From an uncultured Oscillospiraceae bacterium (lineage in GTDB: Bacteria; Bacillota; Clostridia; Oscillospirales; JAAYXM01): 16,497 nucleotides of DNA. The position numbers and the translations under genes were made by a program. The stretch lies in assembly GCA_934446465.1 (NCBI GenBank), contig CAKSEF010000035.1:1-16497 (forward strand), in the 5' to 3' direction. How positions within the stretch are numbered: position 1 is the first letter of the stretch; each line of letters starts with the position of its first letter. Below, in pieces: positions 5,912 to 16,000 of the stretch. The notes below the pieces were generated by a model that saw nothing but the letters and a program-made list of their open reading frames with translations, was not told where the DNA came from and ran no database searches.

Positions 5912-5940
5912 TTGCAAAAAAACGCAGTTTTTGCTACAAT
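5912..5940 (+). promoter_or_regulatory. Promoter of prmA, with inverted repeat in the spacer
   Basis: TTGCAA (5912-5917) and TACAAT (5935-5940) are 17 bases apart, 30 bases before the prmA ATG. A 7-bp inverted repeat (GCAAAAA 5914-5920, TTTTTGC 5928-5934) fills the spacer and might bind a regulator, or may be chance in an A/T-rich region. Confidence 0.65.
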
Positions 5941-5970
5941 ATAACAAATGACTTTCGGGGGATAATTGTA

Positions 5971-6960
5971 ATGGAATGGATTCAGATTTCGATAACCACT
6001 GCGCATGATGGGGCAGACGCACTCTGCGCCGCGCTTGAAAATACGGGGATACGGGGCTTTGAAATAGAAGACCCGGCAGATTTTACGGAATTTATGCACG
6101 ATGAATTTCCCTACCGCGACTATGTGGACGACGACCTTGTCCGCAAGAAAACGTCGGGTGAGGTTCTGGTTAAGGTATATATCAGCAATAATGAGGCGGG
6201 GCACGAACAGCTTATGCGGGTAAAGGAGTGCCTTGCGTTTCTGAAGTCGATTGAGGAAAGCGACGGAAGTATAAAATTCGGCACGCTTAAGCTTTCCATG
6301 CAGTCCATGAACGAGGAGGACTGGGCGGAGAATTGGAAGCAGTTTTTCCACCCGCTCAAGATAGGAAAGCGCCTTCTTATTCGTCCGGAATGGGAGGATT
6401 GCGAGAACGAAGACAGGCGTGTGGTGTTCACGATTAACCCGGGAATGAGCTTCGGAACAGGCTCTCATGCAACGACTCAGCTCTGCCTTGAAGCTATTGA
6501 GAAATACACAAAGAGCGGTGATACGGTTCTCGACCTTGGCTGCGGCAGCGGAATACTGTCTATCGTTGCGCTGCTGCTCGGCGCGTCTCATGCAACCGCA
6601 CTCGATATAGACAAGAACGCGGTTGACATAGCAAAGAGAAACGCGAAGTTAAACGGCGTAGACCTTTCAAAGTACGATGCTTATGCGGGAAATGTTTTGA
6701 ACGATGAGTCGCTCATTGAGAAATTTTCGGCGGAAAAGTATGATATAGTCGCGGCAAATATCGTTGCAGACGTAATAATAGGCATTGCGCCGTTTGTCGG
6801 AAGCTTTGTGAAGGACGGCGGAATTTTCATAGCGTCGGGCATAATAACGGAAAGGCTTTCCGAGGTTCTGTCGCATTTGGAAAAAAGTTTTAAAATTATT
6901 CAAATATCCGACAAAAACGGCTGGGCATCCGTGATTGCGACGCCGAATGAAGCAAGGTAA
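5971..6960 (+). CDS. prmA: Ribosomal protein L11 methyltransferase PrmA
   Basis: PrmA trimethylates lysines of ribosomal protein L11 using S-adenosylmethionine. The 329-aa protein starts with the N-terminal L11-binding domain (MEWIQISITT...). Next come the conserved linker NEEDWAENWKQFFHP (114-128), the family signature PGMSFGTGSHATT (157-169), the SAM-binding loop VLDLGCGSG (186-194), the acidic LDID (211-214) and the ANIVADV motif (262-268) near the target site. It is slightly longer than the common 290-315 aa because of an extended, acidic N-terminal domain (about residues 40-60 and 92-100). GGGGGAT precedes the ATG. The genes often beside prmA (dnaJ, rsmE) are absent here; a membrane protein with its own promoter follows. 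Confidence 0.95.
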   Translation: MEWIQISITTAHDGADALCAALENTGIRGFEIEDPADFTEFMHDEFPYRDYVDDDLVRKKTSGEVLVKVYISNNEAGHEQLMRVKECLAFLKSIEESDGSIKFGTLKLSMQSMNEEDWAENWKQFFHPLKIGKRLLIRPEWEDCENEDRRVVFTINPGMSFGTGSHATTQLCLEAIEKYTKSGDTVLDLGCGSGILSIVALLLGASHATALDIDKNAVDIAKRNAKLNGVDLSKYDAYAGNVLNDESLIEKFSAEKYDIVAANIVADVIIGIAPFVGSFVKDGGIFIASGIITERLSEVLSHLEKSFKIIQISDKNGWASVIATPNEAR

Positions 6961-6994
6961 ACCGTGCATCCGTATGTAACGGATAAATAAATGC

Positions 6995-7023
6995 TGGACA
7001 AACCACGCATTATTTGGTAGAAT
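6995..7023 (+). promoter_or_regulatory. Promoter of the eight-helix membrane protein
   Basis: TGGACA (6995-7000) and TAGAAT (7018-7023) are 17 bases apart and 42 bases before the start codon. The gene can thus be transcribed independently of prmA. I see no terminator between the two genes, only a 5-bp hairpin (TCCGT/ACGGA near 6969-6983). Confidence 0.6.
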
Positions 7024-7064
7024 ATATACATTATGTAACGCTTGATTTTTAGGAGTGAGTAACC

Positions 7065-7847
7065 TTGAGCGAGAAAAAATCTCCGAATGACAATATAACG
7101 AACGCAAAAAAGAATGACTATGTGGTAAATAAGCTCCTGCTTGTCTTTACCGTTGCATTTGCGCTTATTTTGTTCCTTATGAATATAGGGCGTATGATGA
7201 AGAGCAACACGACGTATATAGGCGCACTTACCGCGACACGCGTCTTGGCGGGGCTTGCCGCTGCAGGAGTGGTTTTAGGGATTGTGCTTTCAATCGTTGA
7301 GCATGTCCGCGGAAAAGATACGCGCTGTAAGCTCATTAAGGGAAAAAATATTGCGGTGATTTCCGCGTTTATTGCGGTTGTTGCGGGTGCGCTCGCATTC
7401 GTGTATAACCCGACGATGCTCTTTGTTTTGTATGTTTTTGTTCCCGCGGTTGTAGTTCTTTATATCATCTACTATTCATATCCGCGTGAGTTTTTCATGA
7501 TTGCGCTTGCCGCCGCACTCGGCGGAATAGGCATTTGGCTTGTCGCATACGGAATTATCAACGCAAGCCGCACGGTGTTTCTCGGAATTGTCGCCGCAAT
7601 AGTCCTCTTGCTTGCGGTGTTTACCGCCGCGGCTCATATAGGTAAAGGAAAGTTTAAGCTGTTCGGGCACGAATATACCCCGTTTAAGTCGGACGCACGG
7701 TACGGAATTGTTTATCTGTCGTTCGTGCTTGTTCTCGCGGTGGTCGCCGCGGCATTGATTATTGCCGACATGGCGAACTATTTCGTGTTCGGTCTGCTTG
7801 GGTATATAATTATCGCGGCCATTTATTACACGATAAAGCTTATCTGA
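7065..7847 (+). CDS. Integral membrane protein of unknown function (about 8 TM)
   Basis: This 260-aa protein has a short polar N-terminus (MSEKKSPNDNITNAKKND), predicted cytosolic. About eight hydrophobic helices follow, near residues 23-40, 55-80, 94-112, 115-136, 142-160, 166-188, 215-236 and 240-257. Basic loops (EHVRGKDTRCKLIKGK, about 83-92, and HIGKGKFK) fall between helices 2-3 and 6-7. I recognise no family motif. The start is a TTG at 7065: AGGAG lies 9 bases upstream, the first internal Met would remove the first helix, and TTG starts occur elsewhere in the window. Expression is probably from the promoter at 6995 with possible readthrough from prmA. Confidence 0.8.
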   Translation: MSEKKSPNDNITNAKKNDYVVNKLLLVFTVAFALILFLMNIGRMMKSNTTYIGALTATRVLAGLAAAGVVLGIVLSIVEHVRGKDTRCKLIKGKNIAVISAFIAVVAGALAFVYNPTMLFVLYVFVPAVVVLYIIYYSYPREFFMIALAAALGGIGIWLVAYGIINASRTVFLGIVAAIVLLLAVFTAAAHIGKGKFKLFGHEYTPFKSDARYGIVYLSFVLVLAVVAAALIIADMANYFVFGLLGYIIIAAIYYTIKLI

Positions 7848-7856
7848 GTTTAATAT

Positions 7857-7889
7857 AAAAGACGGTGTAAAATTTTTACACCGTCTTTT
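7857..7889. terminator. Bidirectional terminator between convergent genes
   Basis: AAAAGACGGTGTAAAA (7857-7872) is mirrored exactly by 7874-7889. The GC part is GACGGTGTAAA/TTTACACCGTC with A- and T-tails on both sides, so it works on either strand. It sits between the stop of the membrane protein and the stop of the convergent NodB-like gene, abutting the latter. Confidence 0.9.
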
Positions 7890-8828
7890 TTATTTACATT
7901 GAAGAAAGCGCCGCAGCTTTTCGTCGTAGGAAACAAATTCGACCCTGTCGGAGAGATGCTCGCTTATGCGCCCGGCAACCTCGGCAAGTATTGAGAGTCC
8001 CGTCTCACTCCCGTTTGAGAAAAGCGACTGCCAATGCGTAATTATTACGGGATGCCCGCCTGCGTCGAGCCTTCTTATGAGACTGCCGTCTTTTCCGTCG
8101 GACGTTATATATTTATCGGCAGTTTCTGATATGTACTTTCCGTCGGTTCTTCCGGATTCGAGCGTATCCCACATATAATCCGTCTCGGTCCTTGAAAGGG
8201 CATAGAGACGTCGGCCGTTCTTGTCAAGAACAAGCTCGGGAAAACCCGTCTCGCTCGGATTAAGAAAATACCATGCCTGCTTCATGCCAAACACGTTATA
8301 AAACGCCTTTGATATTGCCTCGCGGTATATTTCCTCGTGCTTTCTTCCAAAGTGCCACGGCGATGTAACGCCTGTTGGTGTAACCCCGCGCGACTTAAGT
8401 GTTCTCAATGCGTATTCTATGTATTTTGTCATGCTTTCCGTATCTTGAAGCTCCGCCCATTGCTCCTCGTTCAAGTCAAGAAAACAGTCGTTTTCAATGT
8501 CATATGCTTTGTGGTGCGTAAGCATCTCGGGACAGAACGAAAATCTTCCCTCAAGGTGTTCGTGAAGAAGCTTAAGCCATTCCCGACCCTCGGGAGTATC
8601 ATAAGGATTCTTGCCTCCCGGAAGCGGAACTACCGAAAACTTCCCGCGCAGGTCATACTTCTCGACAAGCCCGCAAAAATGTTTCATAAAAGAATTGGGA
8701 ATACGTTCCTTTATCTTCTCCCCGTAAGAAGTCATATGTTCGGGGTTTTCATTGAAATGCTCGTACCATACGTGGACAATCGGCGCGGCATCGTCAATAT
8801 TAAGCGAAATGGATATTTTGTTATTCAT
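7890..8828 (-). CDS. NodB-fold-like deacetylase/hydrolase, cytoplasmic, specificity unknown
   Basis: This 312-aa protein without a signal peptide begins ISISLNIDDAAP, resembling the catalytic/metal Asp-Asp of NodB-type polysaccharide deacetylases (Asp12, Asp13). Other positions fit a divergent NodB barrel: a His pair in EMLTHHKAYD (105-106), TPTGVTSPWHFG (150-161) where the RxPxG motif is expected, and VIITHWQSLFSNG (261-273) where the LxH motif is expected. Residue roles are inferred by order, not by alignment. The overall barrel is probable but a distinct hydrolase family is possible. GGAGG lies 8 bases before the ATG. It follows the AraC gene by 27 bp on the same strand, so the two are likely one operon. 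Divergent neighbours suggest work on intracellular products of an extracellular lyase. Confidence 0.6.
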   Translation of the reverse strand: MNNKISISLNIDDAAPIVHVWYEHFNENPEHMTSYGEKIKERIPNSFMKHFCGLVEKYDLRGKFSVVPLPGGKNPYDTPEGREWLKLLHEHLEGRFSFCPEMLTHHKAYDIENDCFLDLNEEQWAELQDTESMTKYIEYALRTLKSRGVTPTGVTSPWHFGRKHEEIYREAISKAFYNVFGMKQAWYFLNPSETGFPELVLDKNGRRLYALSRTETDYMWDTLESGRTDGKYISETADKYITSDGKDGSLIRRLDAGGHPVIITHWQSLFSNGSETGLSILAEVAGRISEHLSDRVEFVSYDEKLRRFLQCK

Positions 8829-8855
8829 ATTATTTTCCTCCGATACAATGTCGTT

Positions 8856-9845
8856 TCAGCCCTTGCAGTTAAAGGCTGTAAAGTTTGTAAGATAATCACG
8901 CGTGATGAGCGTGTTCGGAAACTGCTTCTTTATGTCTGCGTACTGAGCGCGCTCATGACTGAGAGTAACGCCGTAGTGGCGTTTGAAAATTCTGTTCATA
9001 TATGAGACACTGCCAAAACCGCAGGTGTCCGCGAGATACTGAAACGACAGTGTTGAAAATGTGAGCATATACCTGACATGAACCAGGCGCACCGTCTGTA
9101 TGTAATAAGTAAACGTACATCCGGTTACTTTCTTAATCGCTTTGAAAAAATCAGAACGGCAGAGAGCAGAAACGCGGAGAAGTTTCTCTGATAAAATTTT
9201 GTCCCTGTAATTAAGGTTGATATATTTTATCGCCTGCATAACGGGGGCAAGTTTTGTATTTATAACAGTCATCGCTTTTTTTCTTTGCGTTTTCGTCAGG
9301 GAAAGGCTCGGAAGATTGAACAGTGCGGTCAATGCCCTTCTTACGGAAGCAATATTGAAGCGCCTGTTGTAGTTTACGGAAGCAATCTGAGTGAGTATCT
9401 TTTCTGCCGAAGCACGCTCTTTCCCGCGGAATTGAGTAATGGGTTCAAGGGTAAATCCGAGCTCTTCTCTAAACTGAGGGAGAAACATTCGGCAGACGGC
9501 CGAGCACGAGGCATTGTCAATATGCGATTCAAAAAAGAAATAAGTCATGTCTATAAATATTACTTCCACGACTTCGTCTCCGATAGTTTCAAAACCGTGG
9601 AATACTCCGGAGGGAATAACCGCAAAATCCCCCTCGCCGAACGCTATATCCGTTTCCTCAATCGCCATTCGGAGATTTCCCTTCAGGCAATACAACACCT
9701 GCGGATAATCGTGATTGTGCATTTCCTGCACGTGATATTTAACATATTTTAAACATTTGATCTTGATTGAAGTGTAGCAGTCTTTATAAAAGTAAGCCAT
9801 CGGCAGGTCGTTAAACGAATGTCCGAAATTTCGTACTTTGTCCAA
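8856..9845 (-). CDS. AraC-family transcriptional regulator with cupin sensor domain
   Basis: The 329-aa protein has an N-terminal cupin-like ligand domain (about 35-105, with EMHNHDYPQVLYCLKG at 41-56 and FGEGDFAVIPSGVFHGF at 69-85). This is the usual sugar-sensing half of AraC-type activators. The C-terminal double helix-turn-helix spans about 202-300, with LADTCGFGSVSYMNRIFKR at 271-289 matching the second HTH signature. The start is a TTG at 9845: GAGGTG lies 7-8 bases upstream, while the first ATG (residue 16) has no ribosome site. A near-consensus promoter precedes it. It is transcribed with the NodB-like gene and divergently from the giant lyase gene, whose upstream region lacks a clear sigma-A promoter, so it is the likely activator of that gene. 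Residues 300-329 extend past the usual AraC end. Confidence 0.92.
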   Translation of the reverse strand: MDKVRNFGHSFNDLPMAYFYKDCYTSIKIKCLKYVKYHVQEMHNHDYPQVLYCLKGNLRMAIEETDIAFGEGDFAVIPSGVFHGFETIGDEVVEVIFIDMTYFFFESHIDNASCSAVCRMFLPQFREELGFTLEPITQFRGKERASAEKILTQIASVNYNRRFNIASVRRALTALFNLPSLSLTKTQRKKAMTVINTKLAPVMQAIKYINLNYRDKILSEKLLRVSALCRSDFFKAIKKVTGCTFTYYIQTVRLVHVRYMLTFSTLSFQYLADTCGFGSVSYMNRIFKRHYGVTLSHERAQYADIKKQFPNTLITRDYLTNFTAFNCKG

Positions 9846-9882
9846 TAAAAAACACCTCGCAAATGACTGATATTCCTCTTAA

Positions 9883-9911
9883 TTTATAACATCATCCGTA
9901 TGTTTTGTCAA
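9883..9911 (-). promoter_or_regulatory. Promoter of the AraC operon
   Basis: On the minus strand a perfect TTGACA (9911-9906) and TATAAA (9888-9883) are exactly 17 bases apart, about 37 bases before the TTG start codon. Confidence 0.8.
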
Positions 9912-10072
9912 CATAAAAAGTTTTGCGAAAAATATACGATAAGACTGAATGGAAGAGGTCTGTGTGCTATCTTAAATTTGAGACCCGGGAGAAGAATTTT
10001 AAGAAATGTTACATAACTGTCTGTAAGGCGTATACGTTCGTAAACATATGCACGGATTTTAGGGAGGAGATT
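9912..10072 (+). promoter_or_regulatory. Upstream region of the giant lyase gene
   Basis: The 161 bp between the AraC promoter and the lyase start contain no well-spaced -35/-10 pair. The best candidates (TTGAGA near 9976 with a poor -10) are weak, which would suit an activator-dependent promoter. There is an 8-bp palindrome CGTATACG (10029-10036). A strong ribosome site AGGGAGGAG (10061-10069) lies 3 bases before the ATG at 10073. The regulator binding site itself is not identified. Confidence 0.4.
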
Positions 10073-13000
10073 ATGAAATTGATAAGAAGACTGACGGCAC
10101 TGCTTTTAAGCTTCGTAATAGTTTTTTCTACATCTGCTTTTGCACAAAGCCGTGATATTATCATAGATTTTTCAAAGACGGAGACAGCGGCGGAATACGG
10201 GCCCGACAATATAACACCGGTAGGATACGAGCTTGTAAAGAGCAAGTGTCCGACATATACATACACGATAAGAAAACAGGGAAGCAATACGCTCGGAGTA
10301 AGCACATACCTCTCGGATTCGGGTATGGTGCTTGCGACCGCATGGCCGGAGAGCACATCGCAGAGACTGATGTTCACGATAAAAACAGAAGTGGAAAACG
10401 AGGGCCGATACGGCGTAAAAATGCAGGGTGCGTACTTTAAGAAAGGCGCACGGTATGCCGTGTATGTCGGCGGAAAGTATGCGGGCGAGTATAACTGTTA
10501 TGATGCAGACAAGGACGCATTTGCGACGGGAGCGGAAAAGACACTTAATACGGTATATTTAAACGCGGGGGAAAACGAGATAAGCTTTAAATGCACAGAG
10601 CTTATATACAACGAGCCGAAGAACGGAGGAGTAACGTATTCGGCATGGCTTGGGATAAATAAGCTGACGCTTGAATACAAGGGGAAAGATGCCGTAAGCG
10701 GAGTGATAGAGAGCGATATTCCGAGTGAGATATGCCGAGGCGAAGAGGCTGAATTTACGGCATATGTAAAGATGAGCGACGGAAGCGCGCATCTTTTCGG
10801 AGAATATTCGGAGGACGGAACGAGAGACACGGAGAACGGTATTGAGATAGAGAAAATATCGGGAAGCGGAGCACTGACAGAGGTTAGGCTGAGCGAGGGA
10901 AAGCTTGTAGGTAAATTCAAATCTGACGAGACGGGCGAAAATAAGCTCCGCATCACCGCAAAAATTGACGGTGTTCCGCTTGAAAAGGAATTTGCCGTAA
11001 CGGTAAAAGAACCTCCGAAGCTGAGCACGGTGAGAATCAAAACAGAAAAGAGTACAATACCTGTTACAAGAACCGAAAGGGCAGAGCTTGAACTCATTCG
11101 TGATGACGGAAAGCCGTATACGGGCGAATATACCGCCGAATACAGAAGCGAAAACCCCGAAATTGCCGAGGTACTCAGAGAAGATGACGGAAAAACTGCG
11201 GTGATAAGGGGAATTTCAGAGGGCAGAACTAAAATAACCGTGAGTGTAGAGGCGGAGGACGGAACTGAGAAAACCGCAGAGGCGGATATTGTTGTTTCGG
11301 AAAGACCGTTTTTGAAGTCGATAACAGTTATATCTGACGATACGGCATATTCGGTCGGAGAAGAAGGGAGCTTTACCGTATCCGGAATTATGTCGGACGG
11401 TATGTCCGCAACCGAATCGGAGCTTGCGGAGTATTCTGCCGAAATTGAAAACGACGCACAGGATGTAATCACTCTTGATGCGGAAAACCGTACATTTACG
11501 GCAATTTCCGCCGGAACTGCCGAAATCAGCGTATGTATAACGGTAAAAGGAAAAAGACTGTACGGACGAAAAATCATAACGGTTACAAACGGCGACAGCT
11601 CTGTTATCATAGATTTTTCAAAGACGGAGACAGCGGCGGAATACGGGCCCGACAATATAACACCGGTAGGATACGAGCTTGTAAAGAGCAAGTGTCCGAC
11701 ATATACATACACGATAAGAAAACAGGGAAGCAATACGCTCGGAGTAAGCACATACCTCTCGGATTCGGGTATGGTGCTTGCGACCGCATGGCCGGAGAGC
11801 ACATCGCAGAGACTGATGTTCACGATAAAAACAGAAGTGGAAAACGAGGGCCGATACGGCGTAAAAATGCAGGGTGCGTACTTTAAGAAAGGCGCACGGT
11901 ATGCCGTGTATGTCGGCGGAAAGTATGCGGGCGAGTATAACTGTTATGATGCAGACAAGGACGCATTTGCGACGGGAGCGGAAAAGACACTTAATACGGT
12001 ATATTTAAACGCGGGGGAAAACGAGATAAGCTTTAAATGCACAGAGCTTATATACAACGAGCCGAAGAACGGAGGAGTAACGTATTCGGCATGGCTTGGG
12101 ATAAATAAGCTGACGCTTGAATACAAGGGGAAAGATGCCGTAAGCGGAGTGATAGAGAGCGATATTCCGAGTGAGATATGCCGAGGCGAAGAGGCTGAAT
12201 TTACGGCATATGTAAAGATGAGCGACGGAAGCGCGCATCTTTTCGGAGAATATTCGGAGGACGGAACGAGAGACACGGAGAACGGTATTGAGATAGAGAA
12301 AATATCGGGAAGCGGAGCACTGACAGAGGTTAGGCTGAGCGAGGGAAAGCTTGTAGGTAAATTCAAATCTGACGAGACGGGCGAAAATAAGCTCCGCATC
12401 ACCGCAAAAATTGACGGTGTTCCGACAATGCGTGAAGTAACCGTCGATGTTTCCGATGAAGTGCTTGATTCGACTGTGCCGATAATTGACGGCACTGTGT
12501 TTGTGGATGATGAGGTAGAACTCCGAGCAAAGAATACCCTTACAGGCGGGCGCGAGCTGAACAGCGCATCTGCGGTAACGGTCTTTTCGTCAAACGACGA
12601 AAGTATTGCGAGAATAGAGGGGAACAAACTCTACGCTCTATCCTCCGGCAACGTGAGAATTTTTGCCGAAACGACATTCGGCGGAGTTACAAAGAGAGGG
12701 CATGCCGACATTACAGTCCTCGATGAGGATGTGAAGTCGTTGACGGCAACGGCAGGGGGGAGTCTGCATATAAGGCTGACCGATGACGAAAATGACACCG
12801 TGCCGATGTATGTAACGGCGTTCACAAACAAGGGAAAAGTTATTGAGGTGAGCAAGGCCGACATCACCTACAGAGCCCTCAATCCCGAGAATGCCGAAAT
12901 TTCGGAGGAAGGAACAATAACCCCGAAAAAGGAAGGCATCGCAAGGTTTGAGGTTGCGCTCAATCTCCGCGGACGTATTATATCAACTACGGCCGAGCTG

Positions 13001-16000
13001 ACCGTTGCAAAGGGAAAATCGCGCTCGTCATATTTTACGGAAGAAAAGCGCGAGGCGGCAAGAGAGAACACGCGCAAGTACGAATGGGCAAAAACCACGG
13101 CGCAAAAGGCTATAAGCAAAGCGGACACATATGCCGACAAGATAGATGAGCTATATGAAATGATAGCATCCAATGAAGTCCCAAGGGCGATGCTTGTGGG
13201 CGAGTACGGAGACCCTGACCAATATCACTGCCGATATTGCGGAGAGGATTTGCAGATTAAATACGGCACGTATTCGTGGATAATAAATCCGTTTGCGCGT
13301 CCGTGGAAAATTCAGTGCCCGGATTGTAAACGCCTGTTCCCGTCAAACGACTTCGGGAGCTTTTACAAGTTGGGACTTAACGAATACGGTGAGTTCAGCC
13401 GGGAAAAGGCTCTCGCCGAGAATCAGCGACTCATAGACGAGGGATTCTTTGCGGGAACGCGCCGCGAAAAGTACGGATATCTCACGAACGACCTGTATCC
13501 CGAGGTTGGAACGGCAGATTGTCCCGTGGAATTAAATGCGGGAGAAGACCCTCTGCGCTGGGGCGCGGATGACGGCATGGGCTATATGACGGGTAAGGTG
13601 TATACAGACCGGAGCGGAAACGTAAAAGCGTATGAAAGGCATTGCTATATAGCCGTTTATATGCACTACGGCGTGTTCAGAAGGAACGGTACACTCGGCG
13701 GAGTAGTTATGGACGCCATAATCAATTCGTATGAGGCGTATCTTTACACGGGCAATGTCAAATACGGCAGATGTGCGGCAATACTACTCGACAGAATAGC
13801 TGATTTTTATCCGGATTATGACCTTTCCGTTTTCTATAAGGAAAGACGCATATTTGCAAACTCGGACGGCGGAAACAAGCGCGGAAAGATACTCGGAAAC
13901 ATATGGGAAACAGATACCGCATCAAAGCTCTTAAGGGCGTATGACGCAGTGTACGACCTGTACGATGACCCGTATGTGCTGAATTACATCAAGGGCAAGG
14001 CGGAAACAATCCGTATGCGCCATGCGAAGGAAACACCGTCTCAAATTCGCACAAACCTTGAGGACGGAATTGTAAGAACGGCATTTAACGGGCTTACAGA
14101 CGGTTCAATAGCGGGAAACTTCGGGTTTGACCAGCGGGTCAATTCACTTGCCGCGATTGTTCTTGATTCGCAGCCGGAAACCGACGAATGGCTTGAGTAT
14201 CTCATGAAGCCCGGTTGGAATACGATGAGCTCAGGCTCTTCGGGCGGCGGGATAATGAATGTGCTTATGGACAATATTGACCACGACGGTCAGGGCGATG
14301 AGTCCTCGGAGTATAACTCCTATTGGCTCGATTACCTTCTCGACGTTGCCCAGGACCTTGCCGATTATGACGACGGCGGAGAGAGAGTAAATCTCTATGA
14401 CAACCCAAAGTTTGTAAAAATGTTCTATTCGTTTTTGCCTATTATGATGGCAGACTATACGGCGCAGATAGGGGATTCTCAGAGTACGGCAAGCCGTGAT
14501 TTTTGGATGACGGCAAAAATGGCGCGGAGCGGATATAAAAATATCGGAGACGATGTTTTCGCGCAGACGCTTTACGTTCTTAACGGATACACGACCGAAG
14601 GAATACATGACGATATATACACAAAGAATCCCGAAAAAATCCAGGAAGACGTAAAACGTATAGTAGCGGAAAAGGGTGCATTCACCGCGGATTCGGAAAT
14701 GCTCTCGGGTTTTGGCTTTTCGGCTCTCAGAGACGGGCGCAGATATTCAAAGACGGACGATAACAGGCACGGCTTCTGGATGTACTTCGGACTCAGCAGC
14801 GGTCACGGCCACCGCGACATCATGAATATCGGCATGGACGCTTTCGGACTGAATTTCATGCCGGATCTCGGCTATCCGAAATCGGCCGACAAACAGCCGA
14901 ATGTGCTTCAGTGGGAAACGACAACGCTTGCGCACAATACGGTAGTGGTAAATGACGAACGGCAGGAACGAAGCACAAAACGCGGAGAAAGCCTGCATTT
15001 TGACAATTCCGGCACAGTACAGGTAATGGATGTGGACGCACCTGATGTCTACCGTTCGAGCGGAGTTGATATATATCGCCGTTCGATTATCATGGTGAAA
15101 ATAGATGATGATAATTTCTACGGAGTCGACTTCTTCAGAATCAAGGGAGGAAAGAGCCACGAATTTAGCTTCCATACGCAGTCCGATGAGATAGGGGAAA
15201 CGAAAGGACTTGTGTTCACTCCTCAGACGGACGCAGACGGAAACTATATCGGGTCATACGCAAGTCCCGATTGGCCTTACGGGCCCGACCCGAACTCTCC
15301 GATAGAAAGCAGCTATGACACAGTATACCCGCGCGGATATTCATGGCTCGATAAAGTAGACCGCGGACGTGCGCTCGGCAATAAATTTGAGGTCGATTTC
15401 AAAATCAAAGATTTCCGAAAGGTGCTTAAGGATTCATCAGATCTCCATCTTCGTGCGACCATGCTTGGTGTAGACTGTGAGAACACCACGGTATCGACGG
15501 TAAACGGATATCCTCCGCGGAAGAAAGAAAATGAGCAGATTCCGAGTCTGCGTTATCTGCTTGTTAAGCACACGGGAGAAAATCTCGACAGCCTGTTTAC
15601 AACGGTTTATGAGCCGTACCGCAAAAACCGCACTCTCTCGGAAATAAACGAGGTTCAGCTCACCGTTAAGGACGGGGCAGAGGAAACAGACGATGAAGCC
15701 CGTGCCGTGAAAGCAGTACATGCCGACGGGAGAATCGACTATATCTTCTATGCAACAAACAACGGGGTTACATATACACTGACCGACGGAGAAACAAGCA
15801 TAGATTTCAGAGGCTTTGCAGGTGTGTACACCGTGCGTAATAACATAAATATATACAAATATGTATGCGACGGCGATATAATCGGCGAAGGCACGAATGC
15901 GGTTACGTCAATTAAGGGGCGCGTTGTCGATTTCACAAAGGGATTAGGCTTTGAAAATCAAATACGCATACGTCCGCTCGATGACGTTGACGAGTCTGTG

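Noticed and set aside
5773..6591. 272-aa minus-strand ORF overlapping prmA
   Set aside because: Antisense to the well supported prmA and to its promoter; composition is that of a shadow frame.
8337..9005. 222-aa plus-strand ORF
   Set aside because: Antisense to the NodB-like and AraC genes, both of which have ribosome sites and motifs.
10498..11823. 441-aa Ser/Val-rich minus-strand ORF, and its partner at 11944-12627
   Set aside because: It is antisense to the continuous plus-strand lyase frame, has no ribosome site or domain, and its ends are repeated because of the 821-bp duplication. It is a shadow frame.
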